A stretch of DNA of 64,000 nucleotides from NCBI GenBank assembly GCA_002270565.1, contig NQMI01000066.1:1-64000 (forward strand), in the 5' to 3' direction. The notes under the pieces are model-generated. The model worked only from the letters and a program-made list of their open reading frames with translations, did not search any database and had not been told where the DNA came from. This DNA comes from Stenocarpella maydis. Taxonomy: Eukaryota > Ascomycota > Sordariomycetes > Diaporthales > Diaporthaceae. Position numbers and translations under genes: made by a program. This document shows positions 1 to 10,712 of the stretch, piece by piece (the stretch's first letter is position 1; each line of letters starts with the position of its first letter).

Positions 1-439
1 GATTTTTATCCCTCAGAGGGAAATACAGGCCACGGGACTATACTAATCAGGCTAATAGTATATACTAGGTCCCCAGTAGTAGTACGAACGCCTTGGATAT
101 AGTGCTGCCCCCTTTTAACAGGGAAGCAGCTAGGGGTTATGAGAGGATCCCTACCCCTCAAGAACCTATTCTTTCAAGGGAAGAATTAGGCACTTCTGGG
201 TCCTCTACAGGTGCTCTAATTGCCTCAGGAACCTAGGCCAGCTCGGCCTATTTCTGAGTTACAGGGTCTCCCGGTACGGGTCCCTCGCAAGCCCCCTTCT
301 ACAGGTCCATCCCTGCGGGTAGAACCGCCTATAGGAAATAAGGGGGATAGGGCCACAAAGGACCTAGAATTTCTTTTAGAGGGGGCTCTCGCCTTCTAAA
401 AAGCCACTTAACGGCTATACAGGCCACTAGACATTCTGA

Positions 440-1017
440 AGGGTCCCCTAATCTACTCAAACTAGCCTATATCTGGCACAAGAGATTGGGGCATATTAGT
501 CTTCGTCTGCTAAAGAAGACGGCTAAAATAGCCCAAGGGGTACCTAATTGATCGATCTCATGAAGTGGATTTCTATGCCTAGCCTCGTTGTGATAGGGCT
601 AAGGCTTTTCGTAGGCTAAATCACAATCCTATTGATGATCCAGAGTGTGTATTAGACTCTTTAGAAGGTGATACCTTTTCTATTAAGTCTATGCCCTATA
701 ATAAGTTCCCTATTGGGCTACTAATAATGGATAGAAAATCTAGATTTAAGTGGCTTTTCCTACTAAGAAATCAAGATAGGAACCTAATAATGGATACTAT
801 CAAGAGCTTCTTTAGGTCCTTAAAAGCCCTATTTAGGCGGTACCCTAGGGGCTTCCATTTTAATGGCGGGAAGGAGATAAGTGCCCAGCTACAGGCCTGG
901 CTAAAGCATAAGGGCATAGCCTTTTCAACAAGTATTCCCTATATTCACGAGCAAAAAGGTCTAATAGAACGCTCTATTCGAGTGATTCTAGACCGTCTGG
1001 GCTACTATGCTTGCTGA
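440..1017 (+). pseudogene. Copia GAG-pre-integrase and integrase core fragment
   Basis: The first part, read around 448-550, contains WHKRLGHIS, the His-rich motif of GAG-pre-integrase domains, and then runs into stops. The longer open stretch from about 650 reads through a SIKSMPYNKFPIGLLIMDRKSRF-type segment, the usual start of a Copia integrase catalytic core in fungi, followed by FHFNGGKEI (normally a D in this position of the DDE core) and a HEQKGLIERS stretch near the third catalytic region. Start codon and upstream protease/gag are missing or lie left of the window. No function is expected. A downstream open stretch at 1117-1629 continues with the linker and proline-rich segment between integrase and RT. 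Confidence 0.8.
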
Positions 1018-1116
1018 AGGCCTACCGCTATATCTAAAGTGTTTTATTATACCTGCCATACTTGAGTTAGTAACTAAACTGCCCTAACAAATAGAGTCCT
1101 TACAGCCTATTAAGAG

Positions 1117-1629
1117 TTGTATGATGGGCTAGAGCCCTTTAAAACCCATAAACCACTGCTAAAGCAGTACAGGGTTATAGGGTCTCGCTGTGAGGTCTTC
1201 CTGCCTGAGGAAAAGCGTCAGAAGGGCTACAAGCTAGCCGCGAGGACGGAGACGGGCTATTCGCTAGCGGTATTAGGGAACAATACATATCAGGTATATA
1301 TCCCTAAATGGTATACTGTTTTAAAGACCTCTATTCTCAATATCTATGAGGAATTAAGCAGTATATATACTGGTAGCGGTTTTGGGCCAGAGGGGGTATT
1401 GGAGGGTCCCCTAGACCCTTTACATAGGGATGTAGACCCTACACCCGCTGTACCTATTGGGTCCCAAATAGACCCACCAGAAGAGCCTCTCTCAGGCCCT
1501 ACAGTACCTGCTGGGTCTCAAATGGACCCCCTAGGAGGGCCTCTCTCAGGCCCTACAATACCTGCTGTCTCCTCAAATAGAATCCCCCCAGAAAGAGCCT
1601 CTCTCAGGGCTTACCTGTACTTTCTGTAG
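1117..1629 (+). pseudogene. Copia pol linker between integrase and RT
   Basis: An open stretch in line with the integrase fragment. It begins with the HKPLLKQYRVIGSRC-type segment that follows the integrase core in Copia pol proteins and ends in a Pro/Ser/Gly-rich region with near-repeats of a DPxxxPLSGPTxPA pattern (about 1440-1600), which is the low-complexity linker before reverse transcriptase. It stops at 1627-1629 with no RT in frame, so the polyprotein is broken here. The repeats in the linker are about 60 bp apart and could have arisen by slippage. Confidence 0.65.
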
Positions 1630-1839
1630 AAGGGGACCCCACTGTTGGTTCCGGGGAATTAGAGAATATAGGGCCTAATTTAGGGCCTACAAAGTCGTCC
1701 CCAGGGGGTATAGGGCCAACTCTAACTGAAGAAATGGACCTATCATACGCCAAACAAATCATCTACTCTATTTTCGAAAGAGCACGCCAAATAGCGTTTA
1801 ATACTACAAAACGCTGCAGCCCCCAAGACCTGGAAACAG

Positions 1840-2533
1840 GTGCTAAAAAGCCCTAATAGGGCTAAATGGCTACAAGCAATCTATAGCGAATTTAAGCAAT
1901 TAATTTTGCAAAATACCCTCGAATCTTGGCCAGCAAATCAGCTTCCAAAAGGTCGAAAGCCTATAACAAGTCGACTAGTCCTACGAGAGAAAAAAGACGA
2001 GAATAATAGTGTCTTTAAATTTAAAGCCAGATTAGTAGTCAGAGGATTTCAACAGAGGAAAGTGGTAGATTTTACTGAGCCCTTCGCCTCAACCTCTAGC
2101 CCTTCTACCTAGAGGGTACTACAGATGTGTATTCTGGACTGGGGAAATCGAGCATATCGATTTATAGGTGGCCTCCTATATAGTACGCTGAAAGAACAGG
2201 TTTTTATGGAGCTTCCAGAGGTGTTCAAAGAATTTGCCGCCAAAACTAGTAGCCAAATTCATCGGCTATTAAATAGGGCTGGCTATAACCCCTCTGATCA
2301 GCCATATAATCGGTAATTAAAGCTCTTATTGGCTAATGCAGGCCCCCCTAGGGAATGGCAACAGATAGTTATGACCTCTGGAAAAGGTCTGGCTTCAACC
2401 GGCGCTACTCTCAGGACTCGCCGTCTTCTACAGCAAGGCGTCAGGCCTATTTATAGTGTCCTACGTCGACAACTGCCTAATAATAGGGCATGGAATCTCT
2501 AAAATTCAGGCCTTAAAACGCCAAATCCACAAG
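1840..2533 (+). pseudogene. Copia reverse transcriptase, N-terminal part
   Basis: Contains the characteristic SPNRAKWLQAI start of the Copia RT, then a FKARLVVRGFQQ segment, both recognisable, up to 2112. The domain continues after a stop at 2110-2112 and a frame change near 2320-2400. The catalytic box is visible at about 2460-2490 as SYVDNCLIIG, where family members have YVDD, so the second catalytic aspartate is Asn (GAC-to-AAC type change). Reading stops at the adapter sequence at 2534 and resumes at about 2602. The element is therefore both mutated and misassembled here. Confidence 0.8.
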
Positions 2534-2601
2534 CTGTCTCTTATAAAAATAGATGTGTATAAGAGACAGGGGCCCTGCAAGCCTGTCTCTTATACACATC
2601 T
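2534..2601. other. Tn5/Nextera mosaic-end adapter sequence (assembly artefact)
   Basis: A perfect 19-bp Tn5 mosaic end, AGATGTGTATAAGAGACAG, lies at 2551-2569. Its perfect reverse complement, CTGTCTCTTATACACATCT, lies at 2583-2601. A third, partial copy (CTGTCTCTTATA) lies at 2534-2545 directly before the first. The pair at 2534-2569 has the shape of a Nextera mate-pair circularisation junction with a damaged centre. The 13 bases between the two complete ends (2570-2582) fit the Copia RT that is interrupted. The translated signatures MCIRDR and SLIHI seen on both strands here are well-known tell-tales of such adapters. This is not biological sequence. Confidence 0.97.
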
Positions 2602-3480
2602 TAGGTGTTCGAATTATTAGTGACCGCCCTAATCGAACCGTATGGCTCTCCCAGAGCCAGTGTATTGAGGAAGCTATTAGGACCTTCAACTTAGAGGGTC
2701 CTAGGCCTATTTCAGTTCCTCTCCAGCCAGACTTAGTCAACTTAGGCCTTATCGAAGGGCCTATACTCGAACGAATTCGACACAAGCGCTTTAAGGCTAT
2801 AGTGGGCACCGATATGTATTTAGTTACCCAAAATAGGCCTGATATCAGCTTCCCAGTCCAGTGGCTAGCTAGAGCCTTCCAAGCATCCAAATCTCAGCCT
2901 TTAGTAGCTGCACAGAACCTTTTTAGGTACCTAAATAGCCATCGACACATTGCTATTAGGTATTCTGCTAGGGGTCTCAAAGACTCCCTACAAAGCTCAC
3001 TCCTAGAGGCTTAGGTTTTTCTGATAGCGATACTGGCTGGGGGATAAGGGCCTCCTCATAAATCAAACGTATGGGTATGGTATTTACCCTAGTAGGGAGG
3101 CCCATTCCGGTAAAATCAAGGCGAGGAAGCATCTAAGCGTATCAACGCTAAGTGATTTTATAGCTTATAGAGGCGGCTACTCCGGGAAATCCAGTGGCTT
3201 CAGGGGCTCTATATAGAAACTGAATAGGCCTATTCCCAGGCCAACGATCCTCTATGGAGACAATACGGGCGCTATCTCCACTGTTAAGGACCCTTCACAC
3301 CATAAACGAACTAAGCATACGCTTCTTAAGTACCACTACCTACGTGCTGAAGTTCAGAAGGGGACCCTTTCGAAGTTATTACCTCAGATACCATGTAAAA
3401 TGTTAGCAGAACCGGGCTTAACAAAAGCTCCTTCCAAGCCACCTAATTTTCAGTTTCTAGGCTACTAGGTCTGGCAGAGC
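2602..3480 (+). pseudogene. Copia RT C-terminal part and RNase H
   Basis: From 2602 the RT resumes with LGVRII and continues through PDISFPVQWLAR (the usual PDI.FAV segment) to a stop at 3012-3014. After a frame change, the RNase H motif is readable around 3250-3400: LYGDNTGAISTVKDP followed by HHKRTKH, typical of the Copia RNase H, with the catalytic Asp of the GDN motif retained. Stops and frameshifts prevent expression. The end near 3470 is followed by an AT-rich stretch that may be LTR. Confidence 0.8.
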
Positions 3481-3692
3481 TAGTGGATTAGAAGAGGGCT
3501 AATAGGGCTCTTTAGCCACTATTTCTTCAGTATATAGATTTCTTTCTATAAAGAGGGCTTTTCTTTACTTATATCTCTCTCTCCCGTTTCCATTTTAAGA
3601 TTAAGGGTTAAATGCTATAGCCTATTAGCTATATTCTCAACAGATTTTTAGGGTGTGTTAAACGGAACCGCTCGCAGGGCGCTGGTACTCCG

Positions 3693-3766
3693 TGCAAGGA
3701 GTACCCTAGACTTCGTTGTAAGGAGTTACCCTTGACTTCCCTGCAAGGAGTTACCCTAGGCCTGCG
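3693..3766. repeat. Three tandem copies of a 24-25 bp unit
   Basis: Three imperfect copies start at about 3693, 3717 and 3742, each beginning TGCAAGGAG or TGTAAGGAG and continuing with T(T)ACCCT. The first copy also sits in a near-palindrome: GGTACTCC at about 3684-3691 faces GGAGTACC at about 3698-3705. No coding potential is apparent. It sits just outside the Copia remnant and could be the edge of another element, which I cannot identify. Confidence 0.6.
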
Positions 3767-6700
3767 TATCGGGCGATTTCGCTATAGACGCCAGTGCGTG
3801 CGTGACGCAGATGAGTTTGGTGGCCGTGAGTCGATTATTTGGCCTGCATTTGCACCTTAATTTTAGACCTCTGCATTACCCTATTTCTTACCCAAAAAGT
3901 ATATTACTTAGGGCATTGGATAGCCTGATTCCTGAAGTTTGTATGTACCTAATTTGTGCATTGCTAGGGCTATGGTTGGGTGGCTGCTTGGAACCAAAAA
4001 TGGTGTGTTGGAACTGCGAATTTTCCGGCTTTTGCAAATTTGCACTAGATCCTACCGCAGCGTGCCCATGGGTGAGACGACGTCGGAGGGTTTATAAGGA
4101 GGGCTTACAGAAACCCAACTTAATTCAATACAAAATTGTCCAGACCGTTTGTCAATCGGTCCTTAATTGACCTCAGAGCACCATACTGCGACCCTGCCGA
4201 AACACACACGCTGAACTGAATGCTATTCTATAGCACAAATTCATCAGATACCTTAAGGTCTGCAAAGGTATTATATCTATTATAGAAAAGTTTTAGGAAG
4301 GCAGGAGGATTAGAAAGTGCTAGTTAGCAACTGTTTGCAGCAGTAATATTAGTGTTCTAAATATAATAATCCGCCTGCTACTATACCTCAAGATGGGTGT
4401 AATCAGGGATAAATAATATTGCTATAACACCAGAAAACTTAATTCTAACTAATGAAGATATATTTCTAATAGCAGAATAATTAATTATAAGAGGAATTTG
4501 GTTTATATCGCTAGTTATGGGTAGTTAGCAAGGGAGTGTTGTTTGGTAGGTGAAGGGGGTTTGGCAGGTCTACAGGTGAGGGCACTAAAAGCACCTAGTT
4601 GGGGTGGTATATATGGTTGAGTGTGGTCGAATGGGGCGCTCTGATTGGCTGTAGCGATTAAGTAAATAATATATCGGTGTACCAGCCGATTTCCTCGGTG
4701 CGAATATCCGTTCTCATTTGATAACCCCGGCCCCGGCACCCGGGCGGTTCCCTCAGCCTGCATAAGTCGACAACTGTATGGATCGAGGTTTAGTGCGTGG
4801 GGGTTTGAGCAGAACACAAGTTAGCCTATGCGCATGTTGCGTGGTTCCTCGTGGTGAGAGGACCCACCCCCCCCCGGGCGCCGCCGCCTACTTCCCCACG
4901 GACCAGGTTCACAGGGCAGGGCGGGCGAGGACTTTATTATTACGCTGCATTGCGTGCTCTTTGGCTTCAGCCGGCCAACGAGCTGCAGGTGGTTTCATCC
5001 CAGGGACCACGTGTGCTCAAGCGGGCTAATGCAAGGCCAGGCTCCGGCCTGCCCCATTCGGTGTCTGCCGTTACATCGCCGAGGCCACAAGATGGAGGCT
5101 TGGCACGCGCCGGGAGGCTGTTCCGGCGGTGGCATCTGCCACACAGTACGACATCGTCAGTGCGGTTCTCTGAAGTCCGGATAGGGTGGCAGGTCTGGGG
5201 AGGGTGGTGTCCTCCTTCGCCGACATCGCACCGCGCAGAGGACACAACGAGGCCAGGACGGGATGAATAAGGCTGCTTGCTGCTGCTGCGATTATCCTTG
5301 CACCCACCGAACCCATTTATGCCCAATAGGCGCCCAAGGGGCGTTTCAACGGCTCTGGATACGAGCCAAAGACCAGACTATGAGTCTCGAGATTTTTTGC
5401 GGGATACTTCCGGCTCCTGATCACTTTCAGTCACGAACGGTGGAAGTGAATTATATGATCCAAGCCATTTGCAAGTAGGGCAATGAGACCTGCTGTGCTT
5501 CGTGCTCGAGCATAACCTGATCCCCGTCAAATCTTTTCAAGGACATACTTCCCGTGATCTGCGCGAATAGGCATGGCCACTTCATCATGGGAATCGAAAA
5601 GCCGATGCAGAAGTGAATGAAATCTATCATGCTTTCTGAGTTGCGCGGTTACTTTCATGGTTCGTCATCTTAGCATGCAATGTTCAATGTCTCACTGCCT
5701 ATCCCAACTTTGATGCGCATCCCTGGAAAGGCAATTCACTCTTTGATGGGGTGTCATTGTGAACCACAACTGTGGGTGGCTCAAGCTTTCGCATCAGTTC
5801 CGCAGATAACCATATTATCAATAAAATCAAACCTTCTAATTACAATTGAATTGGCGGCTCAAACGCAATGCCTTGTGGCATCTCCAAGCCGTAATGCCGT
5901 TTTCCATCCCAGTTTCAGACCTGGCCTTTTCCGACACAATTGCAAGCGTAGAACGAAGTGTGTCCTCGAGCAGAGCATGGCCATAACCATCCTGCTACAG
6001 CGCCGCTCTGGGGTCCGGGAAACGACTTGCTAGCTAATCTGAACAGCCTTGGGATATCGGATTGTGTTGTTTAGTCATATAAATGAGGTGTTGAAACCGC
6101 GCCTTTTAGCCACAGGTAATGTCTACGTGATCTCAACTGCTCAGCGGTTGTCAGCTGAAATCTGGTGCGTGGGGACTCTGCGGTCGAACATCGTGACATC
6201 GGCTACAGAATTATAAGCCCCGCCCCCTGCCGTATAGGACAATACGTGGTCCAGCTCGCCGTCGGCGGCCTCCTCCAGCGCATTGTACCTGTGGGTGCCC
6301 TTCGGGCCGCGGGATTTCCGTGGCATCGACGCGTGGTGTGACTCGCTTGGAGTCACTTGGCCAACGGAGAAATGACAAATAATACCCTTAATCATCTTTG
6401 AACTCGGGTACCAGTAGTAGCGAACCATGGAATTGCAAGCAATGAAGTCACGGTACCAAACTGCTCGTCTCATGTCTGGTCAGAACCTAGGGAAAATGGC
6501 CAAGTATTTGCTGCATAGGCTCTAGCAGGCGGCGACTTTGGGACGCTTGATCGTAACCCTTGGGCCATCTTCCCAAACCAGACAACCTCATCAGGAACTT
6601 ATGCGTGATTGCGGGGCTCTAAATTTTACTTAGTCCCAAATTCTGAGCAAAGCTCGAGTAATATCTAGCAGTGTGTTTCCAGGTATAAGAGGATTGGCAA

Positions 6701-7814
6701 TATTGATGTTGACAGAAAAGAGAACAGGAAAGCGAAGTGGGTTGTGTGGATTTGGAAGCTAGCAAAGTGGATCAACACTCTCCGATTGCCCAATAAGTTT
6801 TGGAGAACAGTTTTGAAAACATCAGCGATTCCATTGTACCATACCACCTCGCTCCACAGTGATCTCGTCTAGCCCAAGGATGACTGAGGTAGACCGTGCC
6901 CACTCTCTAGATATAGGTCCCCCCAACTGAGGCTTAACTACTCAAAGAGGGTCTCTACCATATATTCCAGACGCAGAGGGTCGAGCTCGCATATGTATTG
7001 GTGCCACACTGCTCGATTACGTCGCCCGTCCGGCAGATCATCTGCTGAAGCTTGCGCATGGCTTACGAAGCGCTGGGATCGTGGGCTTCACCTGGCGTAA
7101 TAAAAAAAACTATAGAACACGTCAGTAATATGTTGTAATCAGTTGTGCTGGGTCGGAGCTGGATCACGCAGGGCAGGAAGGAAGCCTGTGCTCCAGAAAG
7201 CATACCGCAGACCCCTCATAACCTAACATTGCTGCTCTATCACCAGGGGGTACATCGTTTAATTCGGTGTTGTCGAAATGGAGCAAGCGAGGGTCCCTTC
7301 CGGGTATTGGTTTTGCGCTGATAGCGGAGCCCACATTGGAAGTCTGGCACGCGGCCGTGCGTGAGAACTGGCCGCCCGAACACATTGCTCATCTGAAGCA
7401 AGGGGGATCTCCCCGTCGAGGACCTCAGTTGCTGGTTCCGAATTCTCAACTCCCACTCACGGACCTTTCGGGAGTGCGACTTTGGAGCTCACGATGCGAC
7501 GTGGCACACACACAGAGCTCATTGATTAGCTCCAGCGTACTCCGGGGTAAAGAGTAGGTTCCAAAATTTTGATTTGCAGAAATCTGGCGGCGGACATACC
7601 ATTGAGTTTTAAAGAACAGATAGTATTGAAATCTCCACCTGGCTGCAATGTGTCACCGATCACGCGATAAATGCAGCTCGTATAACGGCCAGCCAAAGCA
7701 ACGCTTGGACCTGACTGTTGAATCAAAGCAACGCTTGGACTCTTGACCGAGCTGGATTGACATCAAATGTAGTTATGTGAGTAATAGTTACAGAGAATTG
7801 CGATTGTTATCGAT

Positions 7815-8541
7815 TTAATCAAGTTTCCCATCAACGTGGACAATTTCCCCAGATGGTTCGAGCAATGTGCCAAACTTACCTCTTTTGAGAACCGCTCTGA
7901 CGTGTCGCGCCAAGTTACACAGCGAGATCTCGTCCTTTATGGATTTAAATCTCACCTGCAGATGATTGGGAATGAGCACCTGGGCAGTGGCACTTCGGTC
8001 ACCTTCCAAGAAAGGTTGGAAGCGGCTGGCAGTGATATCAAACTCATCTCTCCACGCTTCATGCCAGTCCATACTAACGGCATACGGGATGATCCGGCTT
8101 ATATGGAAGAGGGTCATAAAGTCAAGGGAAACTAAGCCCTCCAATTTTTGCTTGACGTATTCCAGGATGTAGATCTGCTATATGGGCGAGAGTTTCTCCA
8201 GAATTGCCTTGCGCCATCCGCCGCTTCAGCTTCAGCTTCAACCTCTCCCGGGCGTGACCTTGCTGTTCACTGGGGAGAGTCCTCTGAGAATGGGGCTGAA
8301 TGGCATACTCGTTAGCATTGGTATCTTGCAGCACTGAGGACAGGAAGACGCTGTTGGCCTTGAAAAGCGAATGCTTGCTGCGTAGATCGGAATACTCTTC
8401 GGAAATGTTCCTGTAAAAATCATAGTCGATATGCTCCAGTCTAGACTCAGTAAATAGCTTCATCATCATGAACTCATATAATACGAATACGCGGCTCCGC
8501 ATTCCAATCCGGCGCATGCGGAGAAGGAGATCGTACTCCAT
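7815..8541 (-). pseudogene. Possible decayed protein-coding remnant, family unknown
   Basis: Two open stretches on - overlap in different frames (8541-8122 and 8144-7815). The first has a plausible, non-repetitive composition with several charged and aromatic residues (for example FMMMKLF and DYDFYRNISEEYSD), and upstream sequence in the same frame continues past a TAG at about 8544. This is what a gene with one stop and one frameshift would look like, but no family motif is visible and both stretches are short enough to arise by chance. I give this low confidence and assign no function. Confidence 0.2.
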
Positions 8542-8584
8542 CTAGTGAAGAAGCTCGAAGGCAGCGTCAGTAATAACTGCCAAG

Positions 8585-8885
8585 CTATTAAGAGATAGAC
8601 CGGTAGTGTTAGAAGAAATCACTTTTATAATTAAGTTATAAATAAATCATATTAGATCAATCTTTGAAAATGAAAATTATAATTAATTCTTTTAAAGAAA
8701 TATCCTTATATAAAAACGTATTAAGCTTTATATATGAAATATTAAAAGCTCCTTTTAAAATATTATAATTAAATGAATTTTTTTATATACATGTAGGCTT
8801 AAAATATATATAGATCTTTATTTATATAATGGGTGAGGTTTTAAATGCAGTTTGGATTTAAAATAGCTAAATGAAAAATGTGAGT
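8585..8885. other. AT-rich patch, RIP-like
   Basis: About 300 bp composed almost entirely of A and T with TA-rich runs, in contrast to the mixed composition on both sides. No open frame or repeat unit stands out. It resembles the heavily mutated transposon block at 13.2-22.5 kb and is probably a fragment of an old RIP-damaged repeat, but no element type can be recognised. Confidence 0.45.
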
Positions 8886-9671
8886 TTGAGTGGGAAAGGC
8901 GGCCGGAATGAGGACCGACGATGTTATGGCTCTTCAGAATGAGGCCGTGGTTTCTGTGTATTCTTGGGCCTGTAGCGGTTCTGTAGTTTCTTGCCCCCCT
9001 TCTTCAACTTCTCCGGGTTCCTCTTTCTATCTAAGCTACTCATGGTTTTCACCAGACATCCCTCCTATTCCGGCAGAATGGGCCATCAATGATTTCAGAT
9101 GTTACAAAGGCTTTCTAGAACTGACATCGCTGTCTTCCATACCTCTGTTGCATCGGGTAGACAAGCCACTACCGAAGTCAGGAGGGAATGGGGTTTATTG
9201 GTGTGAGCACCATTCCATGACTTGCTTTGCCGCTCCCTCGGTTGGTCGTGCTCTGGGTTGTCGTCATACTTTTAGAACGGATATCCACGCCAGCAATCTA
9301 AGCGTAATGCAGTCCTCTTTTGGACAGTGTAGCGTCTTTCTTCCCAGATTGTTCACGATCAGCACCACGGAGAGACCCGCGTGGGTTTGTAATCATGGAG
9401 GGTATGACACAAGAGACAATGAGAAGACCAGAACGGGGCCGGCCACCACCTTAAAACCAAGTCGGCGCAAGACCGACGGAAGAGCACTGATGCAACCGGT
9501 AGGGTAACTAGGATCGAAGTATATAACATACCACTTCTTCTTTATCGACTGAAGGCACTTCAGATGCATAAACGATTCTTAAGGAAAGTCTGTGATTTAA
9601 TATATGTTTAAGACATCACATAAATTCCACACTCTATAGGTACACATACTGTACTACAAACCGCTATCGCC

Positions 9672-10712
9672 ATGGCAAAAACGCAGCAATGGATTTTGAA
9701 CGCTCACCCAGAAGGGCTCCCGACCTATTGTGGCTCCGACCCAACCTTCAAAAAGATTGAGAAAGACCTTCCTGCAGTTCAAGCCGACTAAGTCCTTGTG
9801 AAATCGAAGTACTTCTCCAACGACCCAGCCCAGCGCGGATGGATCGATTACTACTCCGACGAGACGCGCCTATGCATGCCGGCAGTCCACCCAGGCGACG
9901 CCATGCCCGCGTTTGGCCTGGCCGAGGTTGTCGAGTCCAGATCCGACAAGGTCAAGAAGGGCGAGCTTGTCCGGGCTAAGCTCAACTGGACCGAATACAG
10001 TGTCATTGACGCCAAGGACTTCCAGCCCTGCAGCCCGCTGCCCAACGACGTGTCGCCAACGCACTACCTGGGCGCCCTCGGCCTCACTGGGTTGACGGCG
10101 TACGTGGGCCTTCTGGACGTGGTGCAGGCAACCAAAGATGACATTGTGCTGGTCTCCGGCGCTGCTGGCGCCACAGGCTCCATGGTAGTTCAAATCGCCA
10201 AGAAGATCCTGGGCTGCAGGAGCGTCATCGGCATCTCTGGCGGCCAGAAGAAGTGCGACTGGGTGAGAAAGCTGGGCGCGGACGATTGTGTCGACTACAA
10301 GGCCGCCGACTTCAGGCAGCAGCTTCCCAAGGCCACCACCGAGTACGCAAATGTATACTTTGACAACGTCGGGGGTGACATCCTGGATTTTGTTCTTACT
10401 CGGATGGCCAAGGACGGAAGGATCGCCGCGTGCGGTGCCATCTCGCAGTACAACTCCAATGGGGATGATGGCGGTTACAGGCTCAAAAACTGGTTCCAGG
10501 TTATCAGCATGAGATTGAGCATTAAGGGCTTTATTAACCTTGACCACCCGAAGAGAATGGAGGATGGACAGAAGGTGCTGTACAAGGCGCTCGAGGACGG
10601 AAAATTAGACATCACCTTCGAAATATCATGTCGAAAATCCCGGATGATAAAAGACCCTAGTTTCCCATACGCTGGAGTTGGAAGCAGCTTGCCAGAATCT
10701 CAGAACTCCTAA
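9672..10712 (+). pseudogene. Medium-chain dehydrogenase/reductase (leukotriene-B4-dehydrogenase-like), nonsense codon
   Basis: NADP-dependent zinc-independent MDR oxidoreductase of the PTGR1/CurA-like type; such enzymes reduce double bonds of enones or related carbonyls in the cytosol. Reading from the ATG at 9672 gives a normal N-terminus, then an in-frame TAA at 9789-9791 just before VLVKSKYFSNDPAQRGWI. Family members usually have Gln there. After the stop the frame is open to 10712 and contains LTGLTAYVG, the nucleotide-binding AGATGSMVVQIAKK, and YFDNVGG. The last roughly 25 residues do not match the usual tail (a segment ending in a GGNTGKL-like motif), so the 3' end may also be damaged. 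No intron is needed. The stop is a CpA-to-TpA type change, as made by RIP. A GTG restart at 9798 would lack the first 42 residues. A single sequencing error is the alternative explanation. Confidence 0.8.

Larger units (their letters stand above)
1..3660 (+). mobile_element. Ty1/Copia retrotransposon remnant, 5' end outside window
   Basis: Fragmented pol of a Copia-type LTR retrotransposon in the order typical of Copia: GAG-pre-integrase (HKRLGHIS-like, about 470-520), integrase core (about 630-1020), reverse transcriptase (about 1840-2520 and again from 2602), then RNase H (about 3250-3400). Stops and frame changes separate the pieces, so it cannot encode a polyprotein. The stretch after the last coding match (about 3480-3650) is AT-richer and ends near CAACA; it may be the 3' LTR, but no second copy is in the window to prove it. 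The middle contains sequencing-adapter sequence (see 2534-2601). The order integrase before RT separates it from the Ty3/Gypsy element further right. Confidence 0.85.
3767..9660. other. Gene-poor region, no identifiable gene
   Basis: I see no protein family I can name in this 5.9 kb. Open stretches here are short, overlap on both strands and show no recognisable motif. The longest are 8890-9507 (+), 8122-8541 (-) and 7815-8144 (-). Base composition changes along the block: mixed up to about 8570, very AT-rich at about 8590-8880, then mixed again. That is what old, RIP-damaged transposon debris beside host sequence would look like. No tRNA or rRNA was seen. Confidence 0.5.

Noticed and set aside
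2513..2890. Open frame on - starting MDAWKALASHW, containing MCIRDR
   Set aside because: It runs through the adapter artefact and is antisense to the Copia RT.
6141..6473. 110-residue open frame on - (MRRAVWYRDF)
   Set aside because: Short, unmatched, surrounded by similar chance frames; no support beyond being open.
8890..9507. 205-residue open frame on +
   Set aside because: No recognisable family and no matching splice structure; the composition is not convincing. Left as unassigned in the gene-poor region.
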